Shown piece by piece: positions 11,127 through 21,954 of a DNA stretch of 64,000 bases. The DNA lies in the NCBI RefSeq assembly GCF_020531915.1, contig NZ_JAJAVG010000008.1, positions 744,001 to 808,000 of the forward strand. Direction: 5' to 3'. The notes under the pieces were generated by a model. That model was given only the letters and a program-made list of their open reading frames with translations. It searched no databases and was not told where the DNA came from. Numbering within the stretch: the stretch's first letter is position 1; every line of letters begins with the position of its first letter. The position numbers and the translations under genes were made by a program. The stretch comes from Methylovorus mays. GTDB lineage: Bacteria; Pseudomonadota; Gammaproteobacteria; Burkholderiales; Methylophilaceae.

Positions 11127-11990
11127 TTAAACGGCAGCCGCACCACCGACAATTTCTGAAATTTCTTTGGTAATCGCAGCTTGGCGGGCCTTGTTGTAAA
11201 CCAGTTTCAGCTCGCCGATGACGTTCTTGGCGTTGTCGGATGCGGCCTTCATCGCTACCATCCGGGCACTTTGCTCGGATGCCATGTTTTCGGTAACAGC
11301 GTGATATACCAGCGACTCGATGTAACGCGTCAGCAACTCATCAATGACTTCACGTGCTTCAGGCTCGTAGATGTAGTCCCAGTGGCCTTGTGCTGTTCCC
11401 ATCTGCTCACCGTTCAATGGCAGCAGTTGCTCCATGACCGGTTCCTGTTTCATCGTATTGATGAAACGGGTGAAGCAGATATGCAACTGGTCGATTTCAC
11501 CAGCTACATACGCGTCCAGCATGACCTTGATCGTACCGATCAGCTTTTCCAGATGGGGAACATCACCCAAGCCAGTGATATGCGATTTCACGTTGGCACC
11601 TACGCGGTTCATGAAGCCGAACCCCTTGTTGCCAATCGCGCTTACCGCAATACCCTTGCCAGCCGATTCCCATGCTTTCATCTGATTCAGCGACAAACGC
11701 AATACGTTGGTATTCAAACCACCGCACAAGCCCTTGTCCGAGCTGACCACAATCAGGCCCACATTCTTGACTTCAGCGCGCTGAATCAGGAAAGGGTGCT
11801 TGTACTCAGAGTTTGCATGAGAAAGGTGAGCCGCCACATTGCGGATCTTTTCAGCATAAGGACGGCCCGACCGCATCCGCTCCTGCGCTTTGCGCATTTT
11901 GGATGCGGCGACCATTTCCATCGCCTTGGTGATCTTGCGTGTATTTTCAACACTCTTGATCTTGGTACGAATTTCTTTGCTACCGGCCAT
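11127..11990 (-). CDS. atpG: F1Fo ATP synthase gamma subunit
   Basis: A 287-residue rotor shaft subunit. The N-terminal coiled-coil helix begins [36 protein letters not shown] and the C-terminal helix is [21 protein letters not shown], both diagnostic. The two helices form the antiparallel coiled coil inside the alpha3beta3 ring. It lies between atpA and atpD as usual. Confidence 0.97.
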   Translation of the reverse strand: MAGSKEIRTKIKSVENTRKITKAMEMVAASKMRKAQERMRSGRPYAEKIRNVAAHLSHANSEYKHPFLIQRAEVKNVGLIVVSSDKGLCGGLNTNVLRLSLNQMKAWESAGKGIAVSAIGNKGFGFMNRVGANVKSHITGLGDVPHLEKLIGTIKVMLDAYVAGEIDQLHICFTRFINTMKQEPVMEQLLPLNGEQMGTAQGHWDYIYEPEAREVIDELLTRYIESLVYHAVTENMASEQSARMVAMKAASDNAKNVIGELKLVYNKARQAAITKEISEIVGGAAAV

Positions 11991-12033
11991 TGTCTCGTCT
12001 GCCTGTCTCGTGAATACTTAAATCGCCAAAGGC

Positions 12034-13575
12034 TTAATAAGCATTCGTTGCTTTGAAGTCTTTAATTGCGGCTTCCACAGCCTTCTCGTCGTCACCGCCA
12101 AGATCCTGGGTAGTTTCAATCTTATCCAGCAGGTTCTTGTACTTGGACTTCAGGAAAGCATGCAAGGCGGATTCGAATGCCAGTGCACGGGCAACCGGCA
12201 CGTCATCGAAATAACCCTTGTTGGCTGCCAGCAAGGTCACGGCCATGTCAGAGATGTTGAGCGGGGCATATTGAGCCTGCTTCATCAACTCGGTCACCAG
12301 GCGACCACGTTCCAGCTGCTTGCGAGTGGTTTCATCCAGATCGGAGGCAAACTGCGCAAACGCAGCCAGTTCACGATACTGAGCCAGTGCCAGACGAATA
12401 CCGCCGCCCAGCTTCTTGATAACCTTGGTCTGCGCTGCACCACCTACGCGAGATACCGAAATACCAGCGTTGATAGCAGGACGGATACCGGCGTTGAACA
12501 GATCAGTTTCCAGGAAGATCTGACCATCGGTAATCGAAATCACGTTGGTAGGAACGAACGCGGAAACGTCACCTGCGGCAGTTTCAATGATAGGCAGGGC
12601 GGTCAGGGAACCTGTCTTGCCCTTGACTTCACCGTTGGTGAACTTCTCTACATAATCTTCGTTCACGCGAGCTGCACGCTCAAGCAGACGGGAGTGGATG
12701 TAGAACACATCACCTGGATAAGCTTCACGGCCTGGTGGACGACGCAGCAGCAGGGAAATCTGACGATAAGCCCAAGCTTGCTTGGTCAAGTCATCATACA
12801 CAATCAGTGCATCCTGGCCGCGGTCACGGAAGTATTCACCCATGGTGCAACCTGCGTATGGTGCCAGGAATTGCAAGGCGGCAGAGTCAGAAGCAGAAGC
12901 GGCTACGACAATGGTGTATTCCATAGCGCCGTGCTCTTCCAGCTTGCGTACCACGTTGGCGATAGTGGAAGCCTTTTGGCCAATCGCAACGTAGATACAG
13001 GTCATGTTCTGACCCTTTTGATTGATGATGGCATCAACGGCTACAGCGGTCTTGCCTGTCTGACGATCGCCAATGATCAGCTCGCGCTGACCACGACCAA
13101 CTGGCACCATGGAGTCGATAGACTTCAGACCGGTTTGTACTGGCTGCGAAACCGACTTACGGGCAATAACGCCAGGAGCAACCTTTTCAATCTTGTCTGT
13201 CAGCTTGGCATTGATAGGGCCCTTGCCATCAATAGGCTGGCCCAGTGCATTCACCACGCGACCAACCAGTTCAGGACCTACTGGCACTTCCAGAATGCGA
13301 CCTGTGCATTTGCAGATGTCGCCTTCGGTAATCTTTTCGTAGTCACCCAGAACCACGGCACCCACAGAATCACGCTCCAGGTTCAAAGCCAGACCGTATG
13401 TGTTGCCAGGGAATTCGATCATTTCACCGGCCATCACATTGGAAAGGCCATGAATACGAACGATACCATCAGTCACCGAAATAACCGTACCTTGAGTACG
13501 CGCTTCGGCACTGGTGGAGAAATTCTCTAACCTGCTCTTAATCAGCTCACTGATTTCTGATGTAGATAACTGCAT
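12034..13575 (-). CDS. atpA: F1Fo ATP synthase alpha subunit
   Basis: A 513-residue non-catalytic nucleotide-binding subunit. The P-loop [10 protein letters not shown] lies near residue 170, and the alpha signature [17 protein letters not shown] is intact. Its length equals that of the E. coli protein. It follows atpH by 9 bp, consistent with coupled translation within the operon. Confidence 0.98.
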   Translation of the reverse strand: MQLSTSEISELIKSRLENFSTSAEARTQGTVISVTDGIVRIHGLSNVMAGEMIEFPGNTYGLALNLERDSVGAVVLGDYEKITEGDICKCTGRILEVPVGPELVGRVVNALGQPIDGKGPINAKLTDKIEKVAPGVIARKSVSQPVQTGLKSIDSMVPVGRGQRELIIGDRQTGKTAVAVDAIINQKGQNMTCIYVAIGQKASTIANVVRKLEEHGAMEYTIVVAASASDSAALQFLAPYAGCTMGEYFRDRGQDALIVYDDLTKQAWAYRQISLLLRRPPGREAYPGDVFYIHSRLLERAARVNEDYVEKFTNGEVKGKTGSLTALPIIETAAGDVSAFVPTNVISITDGQIFLETDLFNAGIRPAINAGISVSRVGGAAQTKVIKKLGGGIRLALAQYRELAAFAQFASDLDETTRKQLERGRLVTELMKQAQYAPLNISDMAVTLLAANKGYFDDVPVARALAFESALHAFLKSKYKNLLDKIETTQDLGGDDEKAVEAAIKDFKATNAY

Positions 13576-13584
13576 AATTCTCTC

Positions 13585-14121
13585 CTAACCTTTCAGCGTG
13601 TAGGCCAACTGTTGTAATTGGCCACGTACGGATGCGTCTATTACCGTATCGCCGACTACAATCTTGATGCCGCCTAATAATTCCGGATCCACTTTAACGC
13701 TTGCTTCGACCTTCTTACCAAACTTGGCTTCCAGACGCTTCACCACGCCGGCAATATCGGCGTCGCTAGGTTGGGATGCGGCGGTAATTTCAGCTTCAAG
13801 CACGCCTTCATCTTGCGCTTTCAGTTCATCAAACGCAGCGGCGATGTCTGGCATGACAGCCAGGCGACGATACTCCACCAGCAACTTGATCAGGTTGGTC
13901 ACCTGGTCATCAATTTTGCCGCTGGCCACGGTCAGTACAGCCTTTTCAATATCAGCTGCATTGACCTTGGGATCATCGATATAAGCCTTCATCTGCTCAT
14001 TCGCTACGACTTGCGCAACGAAATTCAGCATGTCAGACCAGTTCGCGAGTGCGTTCTTTTCCTTTGCCAAGCGGAAAGCCGCTACGGCATAAGGTCTTGC
14101 AATGGTTATCGCTTCAGCCAT
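13585..14121 (-). CDS. atpH: F1Fo ATP synthase delta subunit
   Basis: A 178-residue peripheral-stalk subunit that links the b dimer to the top of F1. The N-terminal helical domain starts ITIARPYAVAAFRLAKE; the C-terminal part carries the family signature around VDPELLGGIKIVVGDTVIDASVRGQL. It lies 7 bp after atpF. Confidence 0.96.
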   Translation of the reverse strand: MAEAITIARPYAVAAFRLAKEKNALANWSDMLNFVAQVVANEQMKAYIDDPKVNAADIEKAVLTVASGKIDDQVTNLIKLLVEYRRLAVMPDIAAAFDELKAQDEGVLEAEITAASQPSDADIAGVVKRLEAKFGKKVEASVKVDPELLGGIKIVVGDTVIDASVRGQLQQLAYTLKG

Positions 14122-14128
14122 GATCTTC

Positions 14129-14599
14129 CTACAGCTCGTTAGCGATGGTGTTCAGCATGTCTGCGTGAACCTTGGCATCGATTTCCTTGCGCAGGATTTT
14201 TTCCGCACCGGCAACAGCTAATGCTGAAACCTGAGCGCGCAAACCTTCCTTCGCACGGTTAACTTCCTGATCGATTTCTGCCTTGGCACCAGCAAGGATG
14301 CGATCACCCTCAGCTTTAGCGTTGTTTTTCGCTTCTTCGATGATGTCAGTTGCACGCTTTTCAGCCTGCGCGATGATCGAAGATGCCTTCAGCTTTGCCT
14401 CTTCAACAGCAGCAGTCGAACGCTGCGTTGCGGCTTCAAGCTCTTGTTTACCACGTTCACCTGCAGCCAGACCATCCGCGATGGTCTTTTGACGCGTCTC
14501 AATAGCCTTCAAAAGAGGAGGCCAGACAAACTTCACTGTGAACCAGATCAGAATGGCAAAGGAGACGGCCTGCGCAAATAGTGTCAGGTTGATGTTCAT
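14129..14599 (-). CDS. atpF: F1Fo ATP synthase b subunit
   Basis: A 156-residue peripheral-stalk subunit. One N-terminal membrane helix (residues 5-24, containing [16 protein letters not shown]) is followed by a long charged coiled coil rich in Ala, Glu and Lys that dimerises and reaches the delta subunit. There is a single b gene, with no b' paralogue, as in non-photosynthetic proteobacteria. Confidence 0.96.
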   Translation of the reverse strand: MNINLTLFAQAVSFAILIWFTVKFVWPPLLKAIETRQKTIADGLAAGERGKQELEAATQRSTAAVEEAKLKASSIIAQAEKRATDIIEEAKNNAKAEGDRILAGAKAEIDQEVNRAKEGLRAQVSALAVAGAEKILRKEIDAKVHADMLNTIANEL

Positions 14600-14646
14600 A
14601 TTTGCTCCCGAGCTGTTAGTTCAATCCGCTTATTAACTATCAAACG

Positions 14647-14922
<276 letters not shown>

Positions 14923-14974
14923 TTAATTTCCTTTCGGCTTTCGAGAGTTGTAGTTGATTAAAACGTTTAAATAC

Positions 14975-15778
14975 TTAGTGACTTTCATGCGCCATCGAAA
15001 TGTAGACAACGGTCAGCATCATGAAGATAAATGCCTGCAGCACAACGATCAGAATGTGAAAGATCGCCCAGCCAGCGCCCAGCAATGCACCAAAGAAGGT
15101 ACCTGCCAAGCCCGTTGCCGCCCACATACCCAGCAGCAAGAAAATGATTTCACCTGCGTACATGTTACCGAACAGACGCAGTGAGTGAGAAAGAGGTTTG
15201 GAAATGTATTCAATCAGGTTGAACGCCAGATTGGCTGGCCAGATCAAGGGGTTGGTACCAAAAGGGGAACAGAAGAGTTCGTGTATCCAGCCGCCCAGGC
15301 CTTTGACTTTGATACTGAAGAAAATCATCAGCACCCATACGGACAAAGCAAGTGCAAATGTTGCATTGATGTCTGAAGTAGGGACGCTACGCCAGTGCTC
15401 AAGGCCGATAATATGGTAAAACTTGGCCATAATGTCGACGGGCAGGAAGTCCATGGCATTCATGAACAGCACCCATACAAACACCGTCAGTGCCAGCGGA
15501 GCCAGAAACACATGGCGGTTGCCGTGAAAAATGCTCTTGACCTGATCATCAACAAACTCAACAGCAAGCTCAACAAACGCCTGACGCTTGCTAGGCACGC
15601 CAGAAGTAGCGCCGCGCACTACCCACCACAGGAAGCCAAACACGACCACACCCAAGATGGCTGACATGATCAGGGTATCGTAATGCAATACCCAGAAGCT
15701 GCCGTCGCCAACGGACTTGGCATTGAATGACAGATGGTGACCGATATATTCTGATGGAGTAAGTTTTTCTGCAGCCAT
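14975..15778 (-). CDS. atpB: F1Fo ATP synthase a subunit
   Basis: A 267-residue polytopic membrane subunit forming the proton half-channels. The essential Arg is in the conserved helix [16 protein letters not shown] (about residues 192-207), followed by the C-terminal hairpin. It lies 9 bp downstream of atpI and precedes atpE. Confidence 0.97.
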   Translation of the reverse strand: MAAEKLTPSEYIGHHLSFNAKSVGDGSFWVLHYDTLIMSAILGVVVFGFLWWVVRGATSGVPSKRQAFVELAVEFVDDQVKSIFHGNRHVFLAPLALTVFVWVLFMNAMDFLPVDIMAKFYHIIGLEHWRSVPTSDINATFALALSVWVLMIFFSIKVKGLGGWIHELFCSPFGTNPLIWPANLAFNLIEYISKPLSHSLRLFGNMYAGEIIFLLLGMWAATGLAGTFFGALLGAGWAIFHILIVVLQAFIFMMLTVVYISMAHESH

Positions 15779-15787
15779 TGCGTCAAC

Positions 15788-16159
15788 CTAAAGGTTATTC
15801 TTTTCGTTTAAAGTAAAAATTGCTGCTCCCGACATGATGGCCGCTGAGCCCAGACCAAAAATCAAGGCCAACGGTATCAAATTTCGGTAGAGCGTGAATA
15901 CAAGCAACAGTGCGATGGCAATCACCGCGATTTTGATGACTTCTGCCACCAGTAAATTAGCTAATGCTGAACCTGGCGTATTTTTAGCAGCGCTGGATTG
16001 CAGTTTTTTTGCAGCCGCCAAACTACCTAGTATGGCGGCACCACCACCGGCTAACGCCGAAAGGGCACCATGTAAACCGATAAGCAAATAAGCTATCAGT
16101 GCAACCAGAGCAGTCGCCAACACCTGCCTTTTTATCATCTGACTGAGCACTGCATCCAT
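15788..16159 (-). CDS. atpI: ATP synthase assembly factor AtpI
   Basis: A 123-residue hydrophobic protein with about four membrane helices; AtpI assists c-ring assembly or stability. The identification rests on its place as the first gene of the atp operon, its size, and the hydrophobic pattern with a glycine-rich turn (LSALAGGGAAILGSLAAAKKL). Sequence conservation in this family is low, so position carries weight. Confidence 0.88.
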   Translation of the reverse strand: MDAVLSQMIKRQVLATALVALIAYLLIGLHGALSALAGGGAAILGSLAAAKKLQSSAAKNTPGSALANLLVAEVIKIAVIAIALLLVFTLYRNLIPLALIFGLGSAAIMSGAAIFTLNEKNNL

Positions 16160-16224
16160 ACAACGTAACCCTGCATTAGCATCTTATGTGCCAGACACGC
16201 TGCGCCTGACCATAAAAACCCAAG

Positions 16225-16253
16225 ATTTTCTTGTTTAATCAGCTGCAAGTCAA
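16225..16253 (-). promoter_or_regulatory. Predicted sigma-70 promoter of the atp operon
   Basis: On the minus strand TTGACT (-35, 16248-16253) and GAAAAT (-10, 16225-16230) are separated by exactly 17 bp. It lies between the parB stop and the atpI start, about 65 bp upstream of atpI, where the main operon promoter is expected. Confidence 0.5.
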
Positions 16254-16259
16254 GCTAAA

Positions 16260-17117
16260 TTACGACTGGCCTGCTTTCAGGCGTTTTAGAAAATCGTCTA
16301 GCTGATCCAGATTGGCATAATGGATTTTCACAAATCCAGCGCCTTTTTTGCTCGCTTTGATTTCAACCTGTGCACCAAGCGATTGCGAAACTTCCTCTTG
16401 TAGTGCCAGCACGTCTCGATCTACCGTTTTTTCAAGCTTGGCTTTTGGCTCAGTCAGCATCTGCTTTACCAGCCTCTCGGCTTCTCGCACCGAGAGGCTT
16501 TTCTGAGCAATATGTTCGGCTACCGTAATTTGTTTAACCTCAGGCAGTGTGAGGAGCGCTCGCGCATGCCCCATATCCAACTTGCCTATCATCAGCATCT
16601 CCTGCACATTGCTATGCAGATTTTGCAAACGCAACAGATTGGTGACAGCACTGCGTGACCGGCCAACGGCTTGGGCGGCGGCTTCATGCGTCATGCTGAA
16701 CTCTTCAATCAGACGCTTTATACCGTTGGATTCCTCAAGAGGATTGAGATCTTCGCGCTGAATATTCTCAATCAGGGCCATTGCCAGAGCAGCTTCATCC
16801 GCAATTTCACGCACAAGCACCGGCACTTCTTCTAAGCCCGCCAACTGAGCGGCACGCCAACGACGTTCACCAGCAATAATCTCGTAATGCTCATCGCTTA
16901 ACAAACGCACCACGATAGGCTGCATGATGCCCTGAGCCTTGATAGAGTCAGCAAGACTGGATAGCGACTCTTGATCCATATGCGTGCGTGGTTGATATTT
17001 GCCAGGCTGCAACTGACCAACCTTAAGAGACCTTAAAGTATCGGCATCGCGTACCGTTTCCATATCACCTGACAATAATGCATCCAGGCCGCGACCCAGA
17101 CCTTTGAGTTTTACCAT
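16260..17117 (-). CDS. parB: Chromosome-partitioning protein ParB
   Basis: A 285-residue centromere-binding CTPase. It starts MVKLKGLGRGLDALL, the typical ParA-interacting N-terminus of chromosomal ParB. The ParB/Srx core contains QYQPRTHMD-like and AGERRWRAAQ motifs (near residues 82-91), followed by a helix-turn-helix (MTHEAAAQAVGRSRSAVTNLLRL) and a C-terminal dimerisation domain. It loads at parS sites such as those at 20526 and 27490. It lies 9 bp after parA. Confidence 0.96.
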   Translation of the reverse strand: MVKLKGLGRGLDALLSGDMETVRDADTLRSLKVGQLQPGKYQPRTHMDQESLSSLADSIKAQGIMQPIVVRLLSDEHYEIIAGERRWRAAQLAGLEEVPVLVREIADEAALAMALIENIQREDLNPLEESNGIKRLIEEFSMTHEAAAQAVGRSRSAVTNLLRLQNLHSNVQEMLMIGKLDMGHARALLTLPEVKQITVAEHIAQKSLSVREAERLVKQMLTEPKAKLEKTVDRDVLALQEEVSQSLGAQVEIKASKKGAGFVKIHYANLDQLDDFLKRLKAGQS

Positions 17118-17126
17118 GGGAGTTCC

Positions 17127-17909
17127 TTAACTGACGGCCTGACTGGCGGTCGGCTTTCGATTGATGATTTCACCCGCGAGGGCGAGGTATGCTTTTGCCC
17201 CTTTTGAGGCTTTATCATAAAAGAGCACAGGGACACCATAACTAGGAGCCTCAGCCAACCTGACATTACGAGGAATCACCGTTCTATAGACTTTGTCACC
17301 AAAGTGCTTGGCGAGCTCGGCAGACACTTGCTGGGCCAACATATTCCGGTTATCGAACAAGGTACGTAGCAACCCCTCAATTTCAAGCGTTGGATTTAGA
17401 TATGCACGTACTTTTTTGATGGTGTTGACCAGGTCAGACAATCCTTCAAGCGCGTAGTACTCGCACTGCATGGGAATCATGACCGCATGTGCGGCAGTCA
17501 GTGCATTCACGGTTGTAAGACTCAGGGAAGGAGGGCAATCTATCAATACATAATCGTATTCGCCATCCAGCAATGCCAGTGCATTCTTGAGACGAACTTC
17601 CCGGGCAATTTCGCTGACCAGTTCTACCTCGGCACCCGCCAGGTCGCGATTTGCAGGCGCCACATCAAAACCGCCTTTTTCCGAACGCTGTATCACGTCT
17701 TTCAAGGATTTCTGACCGATCAGCACATGGTATACAGTACTTTTTAAAGCCGACTTATCAATGCCACTGCCTGTCGTCGCATTCCCCTGAGGATCCAAGT
17801 CGATCAGCAGCACACGCCGCTTGGTGGCTGCCAAACTAGCTGCCAGATTGACGGAGGTCGTGGTTTTCCCTACGCCACCTTTTTGATTGGTTATCGCTAA
17901 AATTCGCAT
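17127..17909 (-). CDS. parA: Chromosome-partitioning ATPase ParA (Soj)
   Basis: A 260-residue deviant-Walker ATPase. KGGVGKTTT at residues 10-18 is the P-loop with the signature Lys, and the Walker B region is VLIDCPPSLS. It drives separation of ParB-parS complexes after replication. It is cotranscribed with rsmG (2 bp upstream) and parB (9 bp downstream), the standard origin-proximal arrangement. Confidence 0.96.
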   Translation of the reverse strand: MRILAITNQKGGVGKTTTSVNLAASLAATKRRVLLIDLDPQGNATTGSGIDKSALKSTVYHVLIGQKSLKDVIQRSEKGGFDVAPANRDLAGAEVELVSEIAREVRLKNALALLDGEYDYVLIDCPPSLSLTTVNALTAAHAVMIPMQCEYYALEGLSDLVNTIKKVRAYLNPTLEIEGLLRTLFDNRNMLAQQVSAELAKHFGDKVYRTVIPRNVRLAEAPSYGVPVLFYDKASKGAKAYLALAGEIINRKPTASQAVS

Positions 17910-17911
17910 GG

Positions 17912-18571
17912 TTACGCCATTCTGCTAACAGGTGTGAACATCAATTCGTGGGAAGGTAATGTAACCAGATGCCGTTGCGCGTCCAGGCCAGGCACATGCA
18001 AAACAGCCACCTTGGCTTCTGGCATACCTATCGCGTCCAACTCTTCCACAGGATTAACACCCTTCATTGCGAGCCAATTCCCATCTTTTGCGATTAAATG
18101 GCGCGTCAATTTGATAAAAAGGGCTATTTCCGAAAATGCACGTGAAATCACGACGTCGTAGGCTTGCGAAGGCTGATGATGCTCGACCCGACCAGCAATA
18201 ACCTCCAGATTGGGAATGCCAAGCTCAGCCTTGGCTTGCCGCATGAAACTGGCTTTTTTCTGCACCGCATCAATCGTGGTCACCTGCAGATCCGGCATAC
18301 ATAGCGCGAGTATGATGCCTGGCAGTCCAGCACCACTCCCCACATCCAAGAGCCGTAATGGCGATAGCGCTTGAACATGAGGCAATACGGATAGGCTATC
18401 GAGCAAGTGCAAGGTAACCATCTCATCTGGATCACGCACCGCTGTGAGGTTATGTACCTTGTTCCATTTTTGCAAAAGGGCAAGGTAAGCAAGTAACTTT
18501 TGTTGAGTTGCTTGTGATACCGCCCAACCTGCATTTGCTATGCCTGAGGCTAATATTCCCGCCTGACTCAT
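17912..18571 (-). CDS. rsmG: 16S rRNA (guanine-527-N7) methyltransferase
   Basis: A 219-residue SAM-dependent methyltransferase (GidB) that modifies G527 of 16S rRNA. The SAM-binding motif is [13 protein letters not shown]. The start codon overlaps the mnmG stop by 4 bp, so translation is coupled. In other bacteria, loss of this enzyme gives low-level streptomycin resistance. Confidence 0.95.
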   Translation of the reverse strand: MSQAGILASGIANAGWAVSQATQQKLLAYLALLQKWNKVHNLTAVRDPDEMVTLHLLDSLSVLPHVQALSPLRLLDVGSGAGLPGIILALCMPDLQVTTIDAVQKKASFMRQAKAELGIPNLEVIAGRVEHHQPSQAYDVVISRAFSEIALFIKLTRHLIAKDGNWLAMKGVNPVEELDAIGMPEAKVAVLHVPGLDAQRHLVTLPSHELMFTPVSRMA

Positions 18572-20463
18572 GCGGCGACGTCCGATTTTTTGCTGCGGTT
18601 ACGGCGCTTTAGATGCACTATCAATAATGAAATGGCCGCTGGCGTAATCCCCGAAATGCGACTGGCTTGCCCAACTGTTTCGGGCTTCTGTGCATTAAGC
18701 TTTTGCTGGGCCTCAATAGACAGTCCATGCACTTCGCGATAATCCATATCCTCAGGCAGACGTGTACCCTCCTGGCCACGCTGACGTTCAATTTCATCCG
18801 CCTGACGGTCTATATATCCCTGATATTTCGCTGCTATTTCAATTTGCTGACGCACTTGCTCGTCCTGCTCACCGTCACCCTCAGCTAGCGTAAGCAAAGC
18901 CTCGTAACTCACTTCCGGGCGGCGCAAAAGCTCAAACATCGAATATTCTCTATCGATTTGCTTGCCCAGGACGTTTTCCATGACATCAGCACTCACCTGA
19001 CCCGGATGTATATACGTCTTCCGCAAACGCTCTTGCTCACGGAGTATGGCTTCCTGCTTGCGGGAAAATGCCTCCCAACGGGCATCATCTACCAACCCGA
19101 TTTTGCGACCAGCTTCAGTCAAACGCATATCAGCATTGTCTTCGCGCAACATCAATCGATATTCCGCCCGGCTGGTAAACATCCGGTAGGGCTCACTCAC
19201 TCCCCGAGTAATCAGGTCATCCACCAACACCCCCAGATAGGCTTGATCACGTGCTGGGCACCAACTATCTTTTTCCTGTGCATGAAGAGCCGCATTTACC
19301 CCCGCCAACAGCCCTTGGGCGGCTGCTTCTTCATATCCCGTTGTGCCATTAATCTGACCAGCAAAGAACAAGCCTTGGACAGCCTTGGTTTCCAGAGAAT
19401 TTTTTAAACCACGCGGGTCGTAATAATCGTATTCAATGGCATAGCCAGGCCTCAAAATGTGCGCATTTTCCAGGCCTTTTATGGACCTAACCAATTGATA
19501 TTGAATATCAAAAGGTAAGCTTGTCGATATACCGTTTGGATAGATCTCGTTGGTAGTCAATCCCTCAGGCTCCAGGAAAATCTGGTGAGATTCCTTATCG
19601 GCAAATCGATGGATTTTATCTTCTACGGAAGGGCAGTATCGCGGACCCACCCCTTCAATAACCCCCGTGTACATCGGTGAACGATCCAGACCACTACGTA
19701 TGATGTCGTGCGTGCGTTCATTCGTGCTGGTAATCCAGCAAGGCAATTGAGCTGGGTGTTGGCTGGCGTCCCCCAAGAAGGAAAACACAGGGACTGGATT
19801 ATCGCCAGGCTGCTCAAGCATCACACTGTAGTCGATGGTACGGCCATCAATCCGCGGCGGAGTTCCTGTTTTCAAGCGTCCAGCCGGCAAACCAATTTCG
19901 CGCAACCTGGCTGCCAGAGAAACTGCGGGAGGATCCCCGGCACGTCCGGCCTGATAGTTAGCCAATCCCACATGCACCAGGCCAGCCAGAAATGTACCTG
20001 CAGTCAATACAACGGCTTTCGATTCAAATCGCAAGCCGAGTTGGGTGACCACCCCCGCAGCTCGGGTTCCATCCAGAATAATGTCGTCAACAGCTTGTTG
20101 AAATAGCCAAAGATTAGCTTGATTTTCCAGTCGACGCCGAATGGCCGCCTTATATAACACTCGATCAGCCTGCGCACGGGTAGCCCTGACAGCAGGACCC
20201 TTGCTTGAGTTAAGGATGCGAAACTGAATACCACCTTCATCTGTGGCAGCCGCCATAGCGCCGCCCAGCGCATCGACTTCCTTTACCAAATGACCCTTGC
20301 CTATGCCGCCAATGGAGGGGTTGCATGACATTTGGCCCAAGGTTTCGATATTGTGGGTCAGAAGCAATGTTTTTTGCCCCATGCGTGCGCTCGCCAATGC
20401 AGCTTCAGTGCCAGCATGACCGCCACCAACCACGATAACATCAAATTTTTCAGGGAATTGCAT
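18568..20463 (-). CDS. mnmG: tRNA wobble-uridine modification FAD enzyme MnmG (GidA)
   Basis: With MnmE it installs the carboxymethylaminomethyl group on U34 of certain tRNAs. The start is set at the ATG at 20463 (631 residues) because the FAD-binding motif [10 protein letters not shown] must be near the N-terminus (residues 12-21); the frame continues to 20517 without support. It also has the MSCNPSIGG motif and the C-terminal helical MnmE-binding domain. It leads the mnmG-rsmG-parA-parB operon, with a perfect parS just upstream. Confidence 0.96.
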   Translation of the reverse strand: MQFPEKFDVIVVGGGHAGTEAALASARMGQKTLLLTHNIETLGQMSCNPSIGGIGKGHLVKEVDALGGAMAAATDEGGIQFRILNSSKGPAVRATRAQADRVLYKAAIRRRLENQANLWLFQQAVDDIILDGTRAAGVVTQLGLRFESKAVVLTAGTFLAGLVHVGLANYQAGRAGDPPAVSLAARLREIGLPAGRLKTGTPPRIDGRTIDYSVMLEQPGDNPVPVFSFLGDASQHPAQLPCWITSTNERTHDIIRSGLDRSPMYTGVIEGVGPRYCPSVEDKIHRFADKESHQIFLEPEGLTTNEIYPNGISTSLPFDIQYQLVRSIKGLENAHILRPGYAIEYDYYDPRGLKNSLETKAVQGLFFAGQINGTTGYEEAAAQGLLAGVNAALHAQEKDSWCPARDQAYLGVLVDDLITRGVSEPYRMFTSRAEYRLMLREDNADMRLTEAGRKIGLVDDARWEAFSRKQEAILREQERLRKTYIHPGQVSADVMENVLGKQIDREYSMFELLRRPEVSYEALLTLAEGDGEQDEQVRQQIEIAAKYQGYIDRQADEIERQRGQEGTRLPEDMDYREVHGLSIEAQQKLNAQKPETVGQASRISGITPAAISLLIVHLKRRNRSKKSDVAA

Positions 20464-20525
20464 GAGAATCCGAGAGTTGCAAATATGCTGGCAATGATAC
20501 CGCATTAGCACTTGCAATGTCAGGA

Positions 20526-20541
20526 TGTTTCACGTGAAACA
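20526..20541. promoter_or_regulatory. parS centromere site (perfect match)
   Basis: The 16-bp palindrome TGTTTCACGTGAAACA matches the bacterial parS consensus at every base. It lies between mnmG and mnmE, about 6 kb from the predicted oriC and 3.4 kb from parB. It is expected to be the main ParB loading site. Confidence 0.95.
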
Positions 20542-20613
20542 CAAATGAATCATTTGTGAATGAGATATATCACCATGATACTAAAGAATTTTTTTGTTTT
20601 TGTTAGAAAAAGT

Positions 20614-21954
20614 CTACTTGCCTATGCAGAATCGACTGAAAATCTCTCCCAAAAGATCATCCGGTGTGAATTCACCCGTAATTGAGCTTAAGGCCTGCTG
20701 AGCAAGGCGTAACTCCTCAGCTAACAATTCTGGCTGCTCTAAAAATGCAACCGCATCTTTCAAATGTGCCTGCACCACTTCCAAGGCTTGCAAGTGACGA
20801 GTACGTGCCATAAAAATGCTTTCACCTGCAGGCTGCCAACCAGCGATCTTCAGCAAATGGGCTTTTAGAGCGTCAAGCCCCAAACCCAGCTTTGCCGAGA
20901 TATACAGATGCTCTTCCCCGTGATGCTCGTGCTGACGGGGCTCTTCAGATTGCAAATCAATTTTATTATGAACCCATATTTTGGGTAAATTCGCCGGCAA
21001 TCGCTCTAGAATCGATTTTTCCGTCTCGGTAATACCATGAGCTGCGTCAACCAATAATAATGCGGCATTCGCGTTTTCTAGAGCTCGCCATGTGCGCGCA
21101 ATTCCTTGCTTTTCGACTTCGTCATCTGTTTCGCGGAGTCCGGCAGTATCAATGAGGTGCAGCGGAACACCGTCAATCTGCACCACATTCCGTATGGTGT
21201 CACGGGTCGTACCAGCAATCGGGGTAACAATTGCGACCTCTTCCCCTGCCAGCTGATTCATCAAACTGGATTTACCGACATTTGGCTGACCGACGAGTAC
21301 TACCTGTATTCCTTCGCGAAGCAGATTCCCTTGGCGTGCCCCTTTGAAAACCAGCGCAAGTGCATCGGCAATGTTTTGCAATTTTTCGGCAACACGCCCC
21401 TGGCTTATAAAGTCGATATCTTCCTCAGGGAAGTCCAGGCAGGCTTCTACGTACATGCGCAGATTAATGAGAGATTCAAGAAGATCGTGGATATACCGTG
21501 AAAATTCCCCAGAAAGGGAGCGAACAGCACTTCGTGCTGCCTCAGCCGTAGCTGCATTGATCACGTCAGCAACCGCTTCAGCTTGCGCCAGATCAAGCTT
21601 GTCATTCAGGAATGCGCGCCGGGTAAACTCGCCAGGCTCAGCCTGACGTGCACCCAACTGCAAGCACCGCAGCAGCAGAAGCTGCATGAGCGCTGGGCCT
21701 CCATGTGCCTGCAACTCAAGCACATCCTCTCCCGTGTAGGAGTGAGGCCCTGCGTAAAAAATAGCGATGCCGCTATCGATTAACTGGCCATCGGCTTCTT
21801 TAAAGGGGAGGTAGGCTGCATGCCGGGGTGGAGGGCAGTGGCCCAGCACCGCAATAGCAATCTCTGCGGAGGCTGGACCAGATATACGAACCACGCCTAT
21901 GCCCCCGGAACCAGGGGCGGTGGCAATGGCGGCTATCGTATCAACGACGGCCAT
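20614..21954 (-). CDS. mnmE: tRNA modification GTPase MnmE (TrmE)
   Basis: A 446-residue GTPase partner of MnmG. The N-terminal tetrahydrofolate-binding domain starts [22 protein letters not shown]. The central helical domain is interrupted by the G domain with GQPNVGKSS (G1), DTAG (G3) and NKID (G4). The C-terminus FCIGK holds the essential Cys of the CIGK motif. Its 5' end overlaps the 3' end of yidC by 14 bp. Confidence 0.97.
   Translation of the reverse strand: MAVVDTIAAIATAPGSGGIGVVRISGPASAEIAIAVLGHCPPPRHAAYLPFKEADGQLIDSGIAIFYAGPHSYTGEDVLELQAHGGPALMQLLLLRCLQLGARQAEPGEFTRRAFLNDKLDLAQAEAVADVINAATAEAARSAVRSLSGEFSRYIHDLLESLINLRMYVEACLDFPEEDIDFISQGRVAEKLQNIADALALVFKGARQGNLLREGIQVVLVGQPNVGKSSLMNQLAGEEVAIVTPIAGTTRDTIRNVVQIDGVPLHLIDTAGLRETDDEVEKQGIARTWRALENANAALLLVDAAHGITETEKSILERLPANLPKIWVHNKIDLQSEEPRQHEHHGEEHLYISAKLGLGLDALKAHLLKIAGWQPAGESIFMARTRHLQALEVVQAHLKDAVAFLEQPELLAEELRLAQQALSSITGEFTPDDLLGEIFSRFCIGK

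Noticed and set aside
12160-13530. 456-codon open frame on the plus strand
   Set aside because: It is the antisense of atpA; the whole stretch is explained by the conserved ATP synthase alpha subunit.
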